From: Betaproteobacteria bacterium RIFCSPLOWO2_02_FULL_68_150
GTDB lineage: Bacteria > Pseudomonadota > Gammaproteobacteria > Burkholderiales > SG8-39
Assembly (NCBI GenBank): GCA_001771975.1
Contig: MERE01000089.1
Coordinates: forward strand, 1 to 6,434
Direction: 5' to 3'
DNA length: 6,434 nucleotides
Below, piece after piece: positions 1 through 5,432 of this stretch; within the stretch, counting starts at the first letter, position 1, and each line of letters opens with the position of its first letter. The notes below the pieces were generated by a model. The model did not search any database. It was not told the DNA's origin and was given only the letters and a program-made list of their open reading frames with translations. Both the position numbers and the translations under genes were made by a program.

Positions 1-270
1 GCCGCCCTGCGCCGACTGCCGGACGGGAGCGGCGAGATGAAGCGCCTTTACGTGCGCGCACCGTTTCGCGGTGCGGGACTCGGACGGGAGCTTGCGCGGA
101 GCGTCATTGCGAGCGCTCGCGACGGGGGTTGCACGAGGCTGGTTCTGGACACGCTGCCGACGATGCGCGCAGCGGCCGTGCTTTACGAATCGCTCGGATT
201 TCGCCGCATCGCGGCCTATTCGCCGGCCCCCACGCCTGGCGCGATCTTTTTCGAGCTCAGCCTTTCCTGA
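1..270 (+). CDS. GNAT-family N-acetyltransferase, C-terminal part
   Basis: The reading frame is open from the first base, so the gene begins upstream and only its last 89 residues are present. The GNAT fold transfers an acyl group from acyl-CoA to an amine; the substrate cannot be told from this piece. Visible residues 13-19 form the beta strand leading into the acetyl-CoA pyrophosphate loop R-G-A-G-L-G (23-29, the RxxGxG motif A), followed by a helix. L-Y-E-S-L-G-F at 61-67 is the usual motif B helix, and the protein ends in a strand F-F-E-L-S-L. An ATG at 37 is in frame but lies inside the conserved core, so it is not the start. The gene converges on rfaE2 and the two coding ends overlap by 14 bases. 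Family assignment is firm; function is unknown. Confidence 0.85.
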   Translation, partial: AALRRLPDGSGEMKRLYVRAPFRGAGLGRELARSVIASARDGGCTRLVLDTLPTMRAAAVLYESLGFRRIAAYSPAPTPGAIFFELSLS

Positions 271-754
271 GCCGCGCGAGCAGCGCGGTCGTCGAGCGCT
301 GGTGCTCGAAGGGAACCGAAACCACCTGGCCGCCGCGCGCGATGACCTGCGCCGCGCCTGCGATGCGCTCCACCGGCCAGTCGCCGCCCTTCACCAGCAC
401 CTCGGGCCGGCAGTCCTCGATGAGCGCGAGCGGGGTGTCTTCATCGAACCAGGTGACTGCGTCGACCGCCTCGAGCGCGGCCACCAGCGCCATGCGGTCC
501 TCGAGGGCGTTGAGCGGCCGGTCCGGCGCCTTGCCCAGTCGATGCGCGGAAGCGTCGCCGTTCAGCGCCACCAGCAGCGCTGCGCCGAGCGCGCGCGCCT
601 GCGCCAGGTAGGTCACGTGCCCTCGGTGCAGCAGATCGAACACGCCGTTGGTGAAAACCAGCGGTCGCGCCAGTTCCGCGGCCCAGCGCGTCGCTTCCAG
701 GGGAGCGTGGATCTTGCGCTCGAATGCCGGCCGTGCGAACGGCACCGTCGGCAC
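257..754 (-). CDS. rfaE2: D-glycero-beta-D-manno-heptose 1-phosphate adenylyltransferase
   Basis: This cytoplasmic enzyme transfers AMP from ATP to heptose 1-phosphate, giving the ADP-heptose precursor of the lipopolysaccharide inner core. The 165-residue product is a single nucleotidyltransferase domain: F-T-N-G-V-F-D at 34-40, the ATP-binding HxGH signature H-R-G-H at 43-46, V-K-G-G-D-W at 121-126, and the C-terminal R-S-T-T-A-L-L at 153-159. It corresponds to the C-terminal half of E. coli HldE; the kinase half (RfaE1) is not in this window. The chosen start is a GTG directly abutting the dolP stop with no gap, which implies translational coupling; a second GTG three codons in is an alternative. 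It is the last gene of the minus-strand operon, where the SIS gene supplies a likely earlier heptose step. No terminator is visible before the convergent acetyltransferase. Confidence 0.93.
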   Translation of the reverse strand: MPTVPFARPAFERKIHAPLEATRWAAELARPLVFTNGVFDLLHRGHVTYLAQARALGAALLVALNGDASAHRLGKAPDRPLNALEDRMALVAALEAVDAVTWFDEDTPLALIEDCRPEVLVKGGDWPVERIAGAAQVIARGGQVVSVPFEHQRSTTALLARLRKG

Positions 755-1354
755 CTACCGCGGCCGGCAGGCCTCTTCCGCCGTGGTGCAGTACTCGAAC
801 ACCTTGACCACCTTGCGCACCCCGCTGGTGGTGCGCGCGATCTCGGTGGCATCGGCGCCTTCGCGCTCGGTGACCAGACCCATCAGGTAGACAACCCCCG
901 CCTCGGTCACGACCTTGACATGGATGGCATTGAACTTGTTCGCGTCGAGGAAACGGGCCTTCACCTTGCCGGTGACGGTGGCGTCGCTCGCGCGCGCCGA
1001 GTAGGCGGACACCCCGGCGACCTGGACCTCGTTGGTGACGCTGCGCACGCTGGGCACGCCGCGCGCGATTCGTTCGACCTCGCTCCTGGCGGTCGCGTCG
1101 GACACTTCGCCCGTGAGCAGCACGTTGCGGTTGAACGCCTTGACGTTGACGTGCGCCCGGTCGCCGAAGCGCTCGCCGATGCGGTTGCTGGCGCGCAACT
1201 CGATGCCCTCGTCCTCGACCTGCGTGCCGGTCGTGCGCCGGTCCACGACCGACATCACGCCCGCGCCGGCGCCGACGACGGCCATTTCGACGCACCCCTG
1301 GAGGGTTGCAATTGCAGACAGCGCCGCGAGCAGCGCAGGAATTCTCTTGGTCAT
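755..1354 (-). CDS. dolP: Outer-membrane BON-domain lipoprotein, DolP (YraP) type
   Basis: The 199-residue product begins with a lipoprotein signal (M-T-K-R, a hydrophobic run, lipobox L-Q-G-C with the modified Cys at 21). Residue 22 is Val, not Asp, so Lol sorting to the outer membrane is expected. Two BON domains follow at about 46-113 and 124-189, the second carrying V-Y-L-M-G-L-V-T-E-R-E at 155-165, which matches remembered E. coli DolP closely, as does D-R-R-T-T-G-T-Q-V near 38-46. DolP binds anionic phospholipid and supports outer-membrane integrity and BAM function in E. coli. I chose the ATG at 1354 over an in-frame ATG 13 codons upstream: it makes an ATGA overlap with the SIS stop, has a GGAG site seven bases upstream, and puts the signal peptide at the N-terminus. 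The product is about the usual length (E. coli about 191 residues). Confidence 0.92.
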   Translation of the reverse strand: MTKRIPALLAALSAIATLQGCVEMAVVGAGAGVMSVVDRRTTGTQVEDEGIELRASNRIGERFGDRAHVNVKAFNRNVLLTGEVSDATARSEVERIARGVPSVRSVTNEVQVAGVSAYSARASDATVTGKVKARFLDANKFNAIHVKVVTEAGVVYLMGLVTEREGADATEIARTTSGVRKVVKVFEYCTTAEEACRPR

Positions 1355-1965
1355 GGCTTGGCTCCGAACAACTGGAAATCGATCCCGTCGCACAGGCAGT
1401 GCAGGGCGAGCGCATGCACTTCCTGGATGCGCGCGGTGTTCTGATGCGGCACGCAGACATGCACGTCCTGCGGCGCGAGCAGCACGGCGAGCTTGCCGCC
1501 GCCGCCTCCGGTGAGCGCCACGATGGCGATGCCGAGCTGGCGCGCGGCACGCGCCGCGGCGAGCACGCTGGCGGAATTGCCGCTGGTCGAGATCGCGAGC
1601 AGCACATCGCCCTTGCGTCCGAGCGCACGCAGCGGTTTCTCGAACACTTGCTCGTAGGCGTAGTCGTTCGCGATCGAAGTGAGCGTCGACGTATCGGTGG
1701 TCAAGGCGATCGCCGCGAGCGGCGGCCGTTCGATTTCAAAACGGTTGAGGAGTTCCGCCGCGAAGTGCTGCGCATCGGCGGCCGAGCCGCCGTTGCCGCA
1801 GGCGAGCACCTTGCCGCCGCCCGACAGGGTGGTCGCCATGAGCGACGCGGCGCGCGCGATCGGCGCCGCCAGCACTTGCGCCGCGGCCCGCTTGAGATCG
1901 GCGCTGGCCGCGAAATGCGCGGCGACGCGGCCTTCGAGCTCGCTGTGGTGCTCGGCGTGTCCCAT
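1351..1965 (-). CDS. gmhA: SIS-domain protein, phosphoheptose isomerase (GmhA/DiaA family)
   Basis: The 204-residue product is a one-domain SIS protein. GmhA converts sedoheptulose 7-phosphate to heptose 7-phosphate, the first step toward ADP-heptose; the relative DiaA instead binds DnaA and promotes replication initiation. Seen here: phosphosugar-binding loops C-G-N-G-G-S at 56-61 and I-S-T-S-G-N-S at 125-131, and the C-terminal R-I-Q-E-V-H at 179-184. Glu71 and His184 align with the GmhA catalytic pair (E65 and H180 in E. coli numbering, from memory). Yet N-R-F-E-x-E-R-P at 74-81 and C-L-C-D-x-I-D at 190-196 resemble DiaA more than E. coli GmhA, and the gene sits in the diaA position between yraN and dolP. 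The neighbouring rfaE2 favours the heptose role. The ATG at 1965 lies 19 bases after the HIRAN stop with no Shine-Dalgarno; the frame stays open upstream to 2163, but that overlaps the HIRAN gene. Confidence 0.88.
   Translation of the reverse strand: MGHAEHHSELEGRVAAHFAASADLKRAAAQVLAAPIARAASLMATTLSGGGKVLACGNGGSAADAQHFAAELLNRFEIERPPLAAIALTTDTSTLTSIANDYAYEQVFEKPLRALGRKGDVLLAISTSGNSASVLAAARAARQLGIAIVALTGGGGGKLAVLLAPQDVHVCVPHQNTARIQEVHALALHCLCDGIDFQLFGAKP
1362..1365 (-). promoter_or_regulatory. Ribosome binding site of dolP
   Basis: GGAG on the minus strand, seven bases before the ATG at 1354 and inside the end of the SIS gene. It supports the shorter dolP start and coupling through the ATGA overlap. 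Confidence 0.6.
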
Positions 1966-1973
1966 GGGCGCGA

Positions 1974-1979
1974 ATTCTA
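1974..1979 (-). promoter_or_regulatory. TAGAAT -10-like box before the SIS gene
   Basis: On the minus strand TAGAAT is followed by eight bases and then the ATG at 1965. A sigma70-type start six to eight bases past the box would fall at or next to the start codon, giving a leaderless message and an internal operon promoter. No good -35 element is visible, and the box lies in the 19-base gap after the HIRAN gene. It closely resembles the box before pyrC. Confidence 0.4.
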
Positions 1980-1984
1980 CACCG

Positions 1985-2353
1985 TCACTCGATGCTGACT
2001 TCGAATTCGACGCGCTTGCGGCCGTTGCGATAGGCCTGCAGCCGGCTGATGCGCGCGCGCAAATTCTCGCCCCGTTCGATCGCCCAGGCGAGCGCTGCAT
2101 TCTCCGTGCGCGGTACGTAACCGAGTTTGTGGCCCCGCCATGCGACACGCACCGCATTGGCATCGTGCACGTTGTCGGGTTCGCGCGCCAGCTCCAGTTC
2201 GTCGCCCAGCTCGATCAGCGGCCAGACCTGCGCTGTCTCCGCGTAGCGATAGCCGGCGAGCGGCGAGCTCTGCACCAGCAATCGGACCGACGGCTGTGGC
2301 AGCTGCGCGTGCGCATGGAGCGCGAACAGCAGCAGGCTAAGCGCCAAACGCAT
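1985..2353 (-). CDS. Exported stand-alone HIRAN-domain protein
   Basis: The 122-residue product has a signal peptide (M-R-L-A-L-S-L-L-L-F, then cleavage likely after A-H-A at about residue 16) followed by one HIRAN domain at roughly 23-120. The domain shows S-P-L-A-G-Y-R-Y at 30-37, the core R-E-P-D-N-x-H-D at 57-64, A-V-R-V-x-W at 67-72, and K-L-G-Y-V-P-R at 76-82. HIRAN domains in HLTF-type helicases grip 3' ends of single-stranded DNA; free-standing bacterial ones have no settled role, and a periplasmic location would make DNA repair unlikely. The ATG at 2353 was chosen because it gives the signal peptide; the frame is open upstream but lies across yraN. It overlaps the end of yraN by 17 bases, so it is probably translated in the same message. 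Domain call is fairly firm; function is unknown. Confidence 0.82.
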   Translation of the reverse strand: MRLALSLLLFALHAHAQLPQPSVRLLVQSSPLAGYRYAETAQVWPLIELGDELELAREPDNVHDANAVRVAWRGHKLGYVPRTENAALAWAIERGENLRARISRLQAYRNGRKRVEFEVSIE

Positions 2354-2678
2354 CGCGCACCCACTGCACGCGGCCGTCATCGAGCCCATCGAGCAGCAGC
2401 ACGTCGAAACGGCAATCGCATTCCGGCTGCCCGGCGAGGTACAGGCGGGCCGCAGCGACGAGCCGCGCGCGCTTGGCAAGGGTGACGCTCTCCGCGGCGC
2501 CGCCAAAGCGCGCGTCGCGCCGCAGGCGCACTTCGGCGAACACGAGCGTGCCGCCGTCCCGGGCGATGAGGTCGATCTCGCCGTGGCGGCAGCGCCAGTT
2601 GCGGGCCAGCAGCTGGAGCCCGGAGCGCCGCATCAATTCCGCACAAAGATCTTCCGCTCGCTTGCCGGCGCGGTTCAT
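2337..2678 (-). CDS. yraN: YraN (UPF0102) family nuclease-fold protein
   Basis: The 113-residue product matches YraN in length and layout: an N-terminal helix with A-G-K-R-A-E-D-L at 4-11, R-N-W-R-C-R at 26-31, G-E-I-D-L-I at 33-38, F-A-E-V-R-L-R at 47-53, and the strand F-D-V-L-L-L-D at 91-97. The family has a restriction-endonuclease-like (Holliday junction resolvase-type) fold, but no reaction is agreed. Asp36 and Glu49 fit the metal site; the usual Lys of the E-x-K pair is Arg51 here. I chose the ATG at 2678 because the family begins just before the A-G-x-x-A-E helix and AAGG lies five bases upstream. The gene heads the minus-strand operon and is divergent from rsmI, with 45 bases between them, the same arrangement as the E. 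coli rsmI-lpoA-yraN-diaA-dolP region except that lpoA is absent. Confidence 0.92.
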   Translation of the reverse strand: MNRAGKRAEDLCAELMRRSGLQLLARNWRCRHGEIDLIARDGGTLVFAEVRLRRDARFGGAAESVTLAKRARLVAAARLYLAGQPECDCRFDVLLLDGLDDGRVQWVRDAFGA

Positions 2679-2683
2679 GGCAA

Positions 2684-2687
2684 CCTT
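2684..2687 (-). promoter_or_regulatory. Ribosome binding site of yraN
   Basis: AAGG (within TTAAGG) on the minus strand, five bases before the ATG at 2678. It lies in the 45-base gap shared with rsmI and supports the shorter yraN start over the frame that extends to 2900. Confidence 0.5.
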
Positions 2688-2723
2688 AACGAATCGCGCA
2701 CGCCGTGCGTTGACTCGCAGCCC

Positions 2724-3569
2724 ATGCCCGGCATTCTCTACGTCGTCGCCACGCCGATCGGCAACCTCGCCGACCTGAGCGCTCGTGCCATCGACGTGCT
2801 GCGATCGGTGGCCGTGGTCGCTTGCGAGGATACGCGCACCTCGCGCACCCTGCTTTCGCAGCATGGCATTGCGACGCGCAGGTTTGCGCTTCACGAGCAC
2901 AACGAGCGCGCGGCCGGCGCGCAGCTGATCGCGGAGCTGCGCGCCGGGAAGGACGTGGCCTTGATCAGCGACGCCGGCACGCCGGCGCTATCGGACCCCG
3001 GCGCGCTGCTGGTCGAGGCCGCGCATCGCGAGGGCCTGCGCGTCGTGCCGGTGCCCGGACCGAGCGCGGCGCTGGCCGCCTTTTCGGCCGCCGGTTTTCG
3101 ATCGGGTCGATGGCTGTTCGCAGGATTCCTGCCGGCAACCCGGGCGGCGCGGCGCAAAGCGCTGGAGGCGATCGAAGAGGCTGCACCAGTCGTCTTCTAC
3201 GAGGCGCCGCACCGCGTCGCCGACACCGTGGCCGATCTCGCGGTGCGGTTCGGGCCCGGGCGCGAGATCGTGATCGCCCGCGAACTCACCAAGAAATTCG
3301 AGGAGATCGCGCGCCTGCCGCTCGGCGAGGCACAGGGCTGGCTGCAAGCGGGCCCGCACCGCCGGCAAGGCGAGTTCGTGCTGGTACTCGGACCGGGTGA
3401 GGCACGCTCCGGCGATGCCCTGGCCGAAGGCACGCGGGTGCTCGCGGTACTGCTCGATGCGCTGCCGGCCAGCGAGGCCGCCAGGCTCGCGGCGAGGATC
3501 AGCGGCGCGCCGCGCCGCGACCTGTATCGGATCGCGCTCGAACGCAAGGCGCGTGCAGGCAGCCGCTAG
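2724..3569 (+). CDS. rsmI: 16S rRNA (cytidine1402-2'-O)-methyltransferase
   Basis: RsmI uses S-adenosylmethionine to methylate the 2'-hydroxyl of C1402 in the decoding centre of 16S rRNA. The 281-residue product has the whole family pattern in order: L-Y-V-V-A-T-P-I-G-N-L at 5-15, C-E-D-T-R at 34-38, S-D-A-G-T-P-A-L-S-D-P-G at 82-93, P-G-P-S-A at 111-115, F-A-G-F-L-P at 132-137, F-Y-E-A-P-H-R at 158-164, E-L-T-K-K-F-E-E at 187-194, and G-E-F-V-L-V at 216-221. Length is normal. The frame is open back to 2583, across yraN, but the family begins right at this Met. There is no Shine-Dalgarno before the ATG at 2724, and the upstream TTGACT is too close to serve as a -35 element. Its stop TAG is the first half of the TAGAAT box before pyrC. 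Confidence 0.96.
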   Translation: MPGILYVVATPIGNLADLSARAIDVLRSVAVVACEDTRTSRTLLSQHGIATRRFALHEHNERAAGAQLIAELRAGKDVALISDAGTPALSDPGALLVEAAHREGLRVVPVPGPSAALAAFSAAGFRSGRWLFAGFLPATRAARRKALEAIEEAAPVVFYEAPHRVADTVADLAVRFGPGREIVIARELTKKFEEIARLPLGEAQGWLQAGPHRRQGEFVLVLGPGEARSGDALAEGTRVLAVLLDALPASEAARLAARISGAPRRDLYRIALERKARAGSR

Positions 3570-3572
3570 AAT
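3567..3572 (+). promoter_or_regulatory. TAGAAT -10-like box before pyrC
   Basis: TAGAAT, whose first three bases are the rsmI stop codon, is followed by seven bases and the pyrC ATG at 3580. With a six-base spacer, as inferred for rnpB in this window, transcription would begin at 3579, making the message essentially leaderless. No Shine-Dalgarno and no clear -35 element are visible. Compare the box at 1974-1979, which is also followed by CGCGCC and an ATG. Confidence 0.4.
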
Positions 3573-3579
3573 CGCGCCG

Positions 3580-4614
3580 ATGGACCGACTCACGCTGGTT
3601 CGCCCGGACGACTGGCACCTTCACCTGCGTGACGGCGCCGCGATGGCCGCGGTGGCGAAGGATACGGCGCGGTGTTTCGGTCGCGCGATCGTGATGCCGA
3701 ACCTCGATCCCCCGGTCCGCACCGCGCCTGAGGCGCTCGCCTACCACGGCCGCATCATGGCCGTGCTGCCGACGGCCTCCCGTTTCACGCCGCTGATGAC
3801 GCTCTACCTCACCGACGACACGCCGCCGGAGGAAATATCGCGCGCCAAACGCTCCGGCAAGGTGCACGGGATCAAACTGTACCCGGCGGGCGCGACGACG
3901 CATTCGGACGCCGGCGTAACACGGATTTCGCGCTGCTTCGGGACCCTCGAGCGCATGGCCGAGGTCGGCCTGCCGCTGCTGGTGCACGGTGAAGTCACCG
4001 ATCCGGAGGTGGACATATTCGACCGGGAGAAGGTCTTTGTCGAGGACGTGCTCGGGCCCCTGGTGGCACGCTTTCCGACCCTTAAAGTCGTGCTCGAGCA
4101 CATCACGACCCGCAACGCGGTGCAGTTCGTCGAGGTCACGGGCCCGAACATCGCCGCGACCGTGAGCGCGCACCATCTGCTGCTCAACCGAAACGCGCTG
4201 TTCCTGGGCGGCATTCGGCCGCACCACTATTGCCTGCCGGTGCTCAAGCGCGAGGCCCATCGCGAAGCGCTGATCGAAGCGGTGACCTCGGGCAACCCGA
4301 AGTTCTTCCTCGGCACGGACAGTGCGCCGCACGCGCGCCGCGCGAAGGAGGCAGCGTGCGGTTGCGCCGGCGTGTACACGGCGCACGCCGCGATCGAGCT
4401 CTACGCGATCGCGTTCGAAGAAGCTGGAGCGCTCGACAAGCTGGAAGGCTTTGCCAGCCGCTTCGGGCCGCAGTTCTATGGCCTGCCGGTGAACGACGAC
4501 ACGATCACGCTCGCGCGGGAGGACTGGACCGTGCCGGCCGCAATCCCCTTTGGCGACGGCGAGGAACTGGTGCCTCTGCGCGCCGGCGATTCGATCCCCT
4601 GGAAACTCCTCTAG
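3580..4614 (+). CDS. pyrC: Dihydroorotase, class II (PyrC)
   Basis: This zinc enzyme reversibly closes N-carbamoyl-L-aspartate to dihydroorotate, the third step of pyrimidine synthesis in the cytoplasm. The 344-residue product has the E. coli-type length. Metal ligands are visible in order: H-L-H at 13-15 in D-D-W-H-L-H-L-R-D, Lys99 (the carboxylated lysine) in G-I-K-L-Y-P-A-G-A-T-T, His136 in L-V-H-G-E, His174 in L-E-H-I-T-T, and Asp247 in L-G-T-D-S-A-P-H. The segment A-C-G-C-A-G at 259-264 is also typical of class II. The ATG at 3580 is chosen because D-D-W-H-L-H stands ten residues from the N-terminus as in the family; the open frame to 3397 lies across rsmI. It begins 10 bases after the rsmI stop and may have its own promoter. 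All catalytic residues are intact. Confidence 0.97.
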   Translation: MDRLTLVRPDDWHLHLRDGAAMAAVAKDTARCFGRAIVMPNLDPPVRTAPEALAYHGRIMAVLPTASRFTPLMTLYLTDDTPPEEISRAKRSGKVHGIKLYPAGATTHSDAGVTRISRCFGTLERMAEVGLPLLVHGEVTDPEVDIFDREKVFVEDVLGPLVARFPTLKVVLEHITTRNAVQFVEVTGPNIAATVSAHHLLLNRNALFLGGIRPHHYCLPVLKREAHREALIEAVTSGNPKFFLGTDSAPHARRAKEAACGCAGVYTAHAAIELYAIAFEEAGALDKLEGFASRFGPQFYGLPVNDDTITLAREDWTVPAAIPFGDGEELVPLRAGDSIPWKLL

Positions 4615-4622
4615 CGCACCCG

Positions 4623-5360
4623 ATTTTCGATTCGATCCGGCCGTGGCTGCTGCGTTTGCCGCCGGCCGGCTGGCCGTCGCACGAGCTGCTCAATTCGCTC
4701 GCGTCGGAAGCCCGCGTGTGTACCGCGACCGGCAAGCCGGTACGCTTCGTGCCGCCTTCGGCCGCCGACCCGTATTACGAGATCCACGTGCACGAGTCGG
4801 GTTGCGTAGCGACGCGCCTGCAGAACCGGCACGACCTGTTCAACGCGCTGGCGTGGCTCGCATTTCCGCGCACCAAAGCCGCGATCAACGCCTTGCACGC
4901 GGCCGAGATTGCGCGCGAATCCGGCCGGCGTGGCCGCGTGCGCGACATGCTCACGATCTTCGACGAAGGCGGTGCGATCGTCGCCTGCGCCGATGCGAAT
5001 CTCGAAGCGATGATCCACGGGTTCCGCTGGAAGGAGCTGTTCTGGGATCGCCGTGCGCAGGTGCGGCGCGACCTGAGCTTCATCGTGCTCGGACACGCGG
5101 TCCTCGAGCAGGCCCTCGAACCCTGGCCCGGCATCACCTGCAAGGTGATCTTCGCGCCGCCGGACGCCGATGCCGACGATTTTGCCGCGAAGTGGCTGCG
5201 TGCGCACGCCTCGAGCGGTACGCCTAAACTGCTCGCGCCGCTGCCGATCTTCGGCTATCCGGGCTGGCACCCGGGTACCGAAAGCGAGGCGTTCTATACC
5301 GACGAGCGCTACTTCCGGCCGCTGCGAAGGGAACCGCTTCGCGCTCGCCATTCCGGGTGA
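4623..5360 (+). CDS. DUF3025 family protein
   Basis: About 245 residues, cytoplasmic by appearance (no signal peptide or membrane segment). The DUF3025 pattern is clear: R-H-D-L-F-N-A-L-A-W-L-A-F-P at 69-82 with R-T-K-A-A-I-N-A-L-H following, T-I-F-D-E-G-G-A at 111-118, G-H-A-V-L-E-Q-A-L at 157-165, and P-I-F-G-Y-P-G-W-H-P at 208-217. No reaction is known to me. The frame has no ATG or GTG near the beginning. I place the start at ATT 4623, nine bases after the pyrC stop, because the text from there (I-F-D-S-I-R-P-W-L) already reads like the family N-terminus. CTG 4599 inside the pyrC end and TTG 4656 are alternatives; the latter would drop the conserved P-W-L. No Shine-Dalgarno fits any of them, so coupling to pyrC is likely. 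The protein is certain; the start is not. Confidence 0.82.
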   Translation: MFDSIRPWLLRLPPAGWPSHELLNSLASEARVCTATGKPVRFVPPSAADPYYEIHVHESGCVATRLQNRHDLFNALAWLAFPRTKAAINALHAAEIARESGRRGRVRDMLTIFDEGGAIVACADANLEAMIHGFRWKELFWDRRAQVRRDLSFIVLGHAVLEQALEPWPGITCKVIFAPPDADADDFAAKWLRAHASSGTPKLLAPLPIFGYPGWHPGTESEAFYTDERYFRPLRREPLRARHSG

Positions 5361-5420
5361 CTGAACCGCCAAGTCCATTCTCTTCGCCGCAGGGGGCATG
5401 GGTGCAACGCTGCGGCGCGG

Positions 5421-5426
5421 TAAAAT
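5421..5426 (+). promoter_or_regulatory. -10 box of the rnpB promoter
   Basis: TAAAAT stands six bases before the predicted first base of RNase P RNA (5433), which was placed independently from the P1 helix. The candidate -35 region around 5397-5403 is not a recognisable TTGACA. The 72 bases between the DUF3025 stop and rnpB hold nothing else I can support. Confidence 0.7.
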
Positions 5427-5432
5427 GCGGGC

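Noticed and set aside
71..1444. 457-codon open frame on the + strand opposite rfaE2 and dolP
   Set aside because: It is antisense to two well-recognised genes, is rich in Arg, Ala and His with no family motif, and long stop-free antisense frames are expected at this GC content.
441..1628. 395-codon open frame on the minus strand across rfaE2, dolP and the SIS gene
   Set aside because: It is an out-of-frame reading of three real genes, with low-complexity Arg/Gly-rich sequence.
2710..2715. TTGACT as a -35 element for rsmI
   Set aside because: It is only eight bases from the ATG, so the matching -10 would lie inside the coding region. It is also a poor -10.
3499..4386. 295-codon minus-strand frame opposite pyrC
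   Set aside because: It lies antisense to intact pyrC and shows no recognisable domain.
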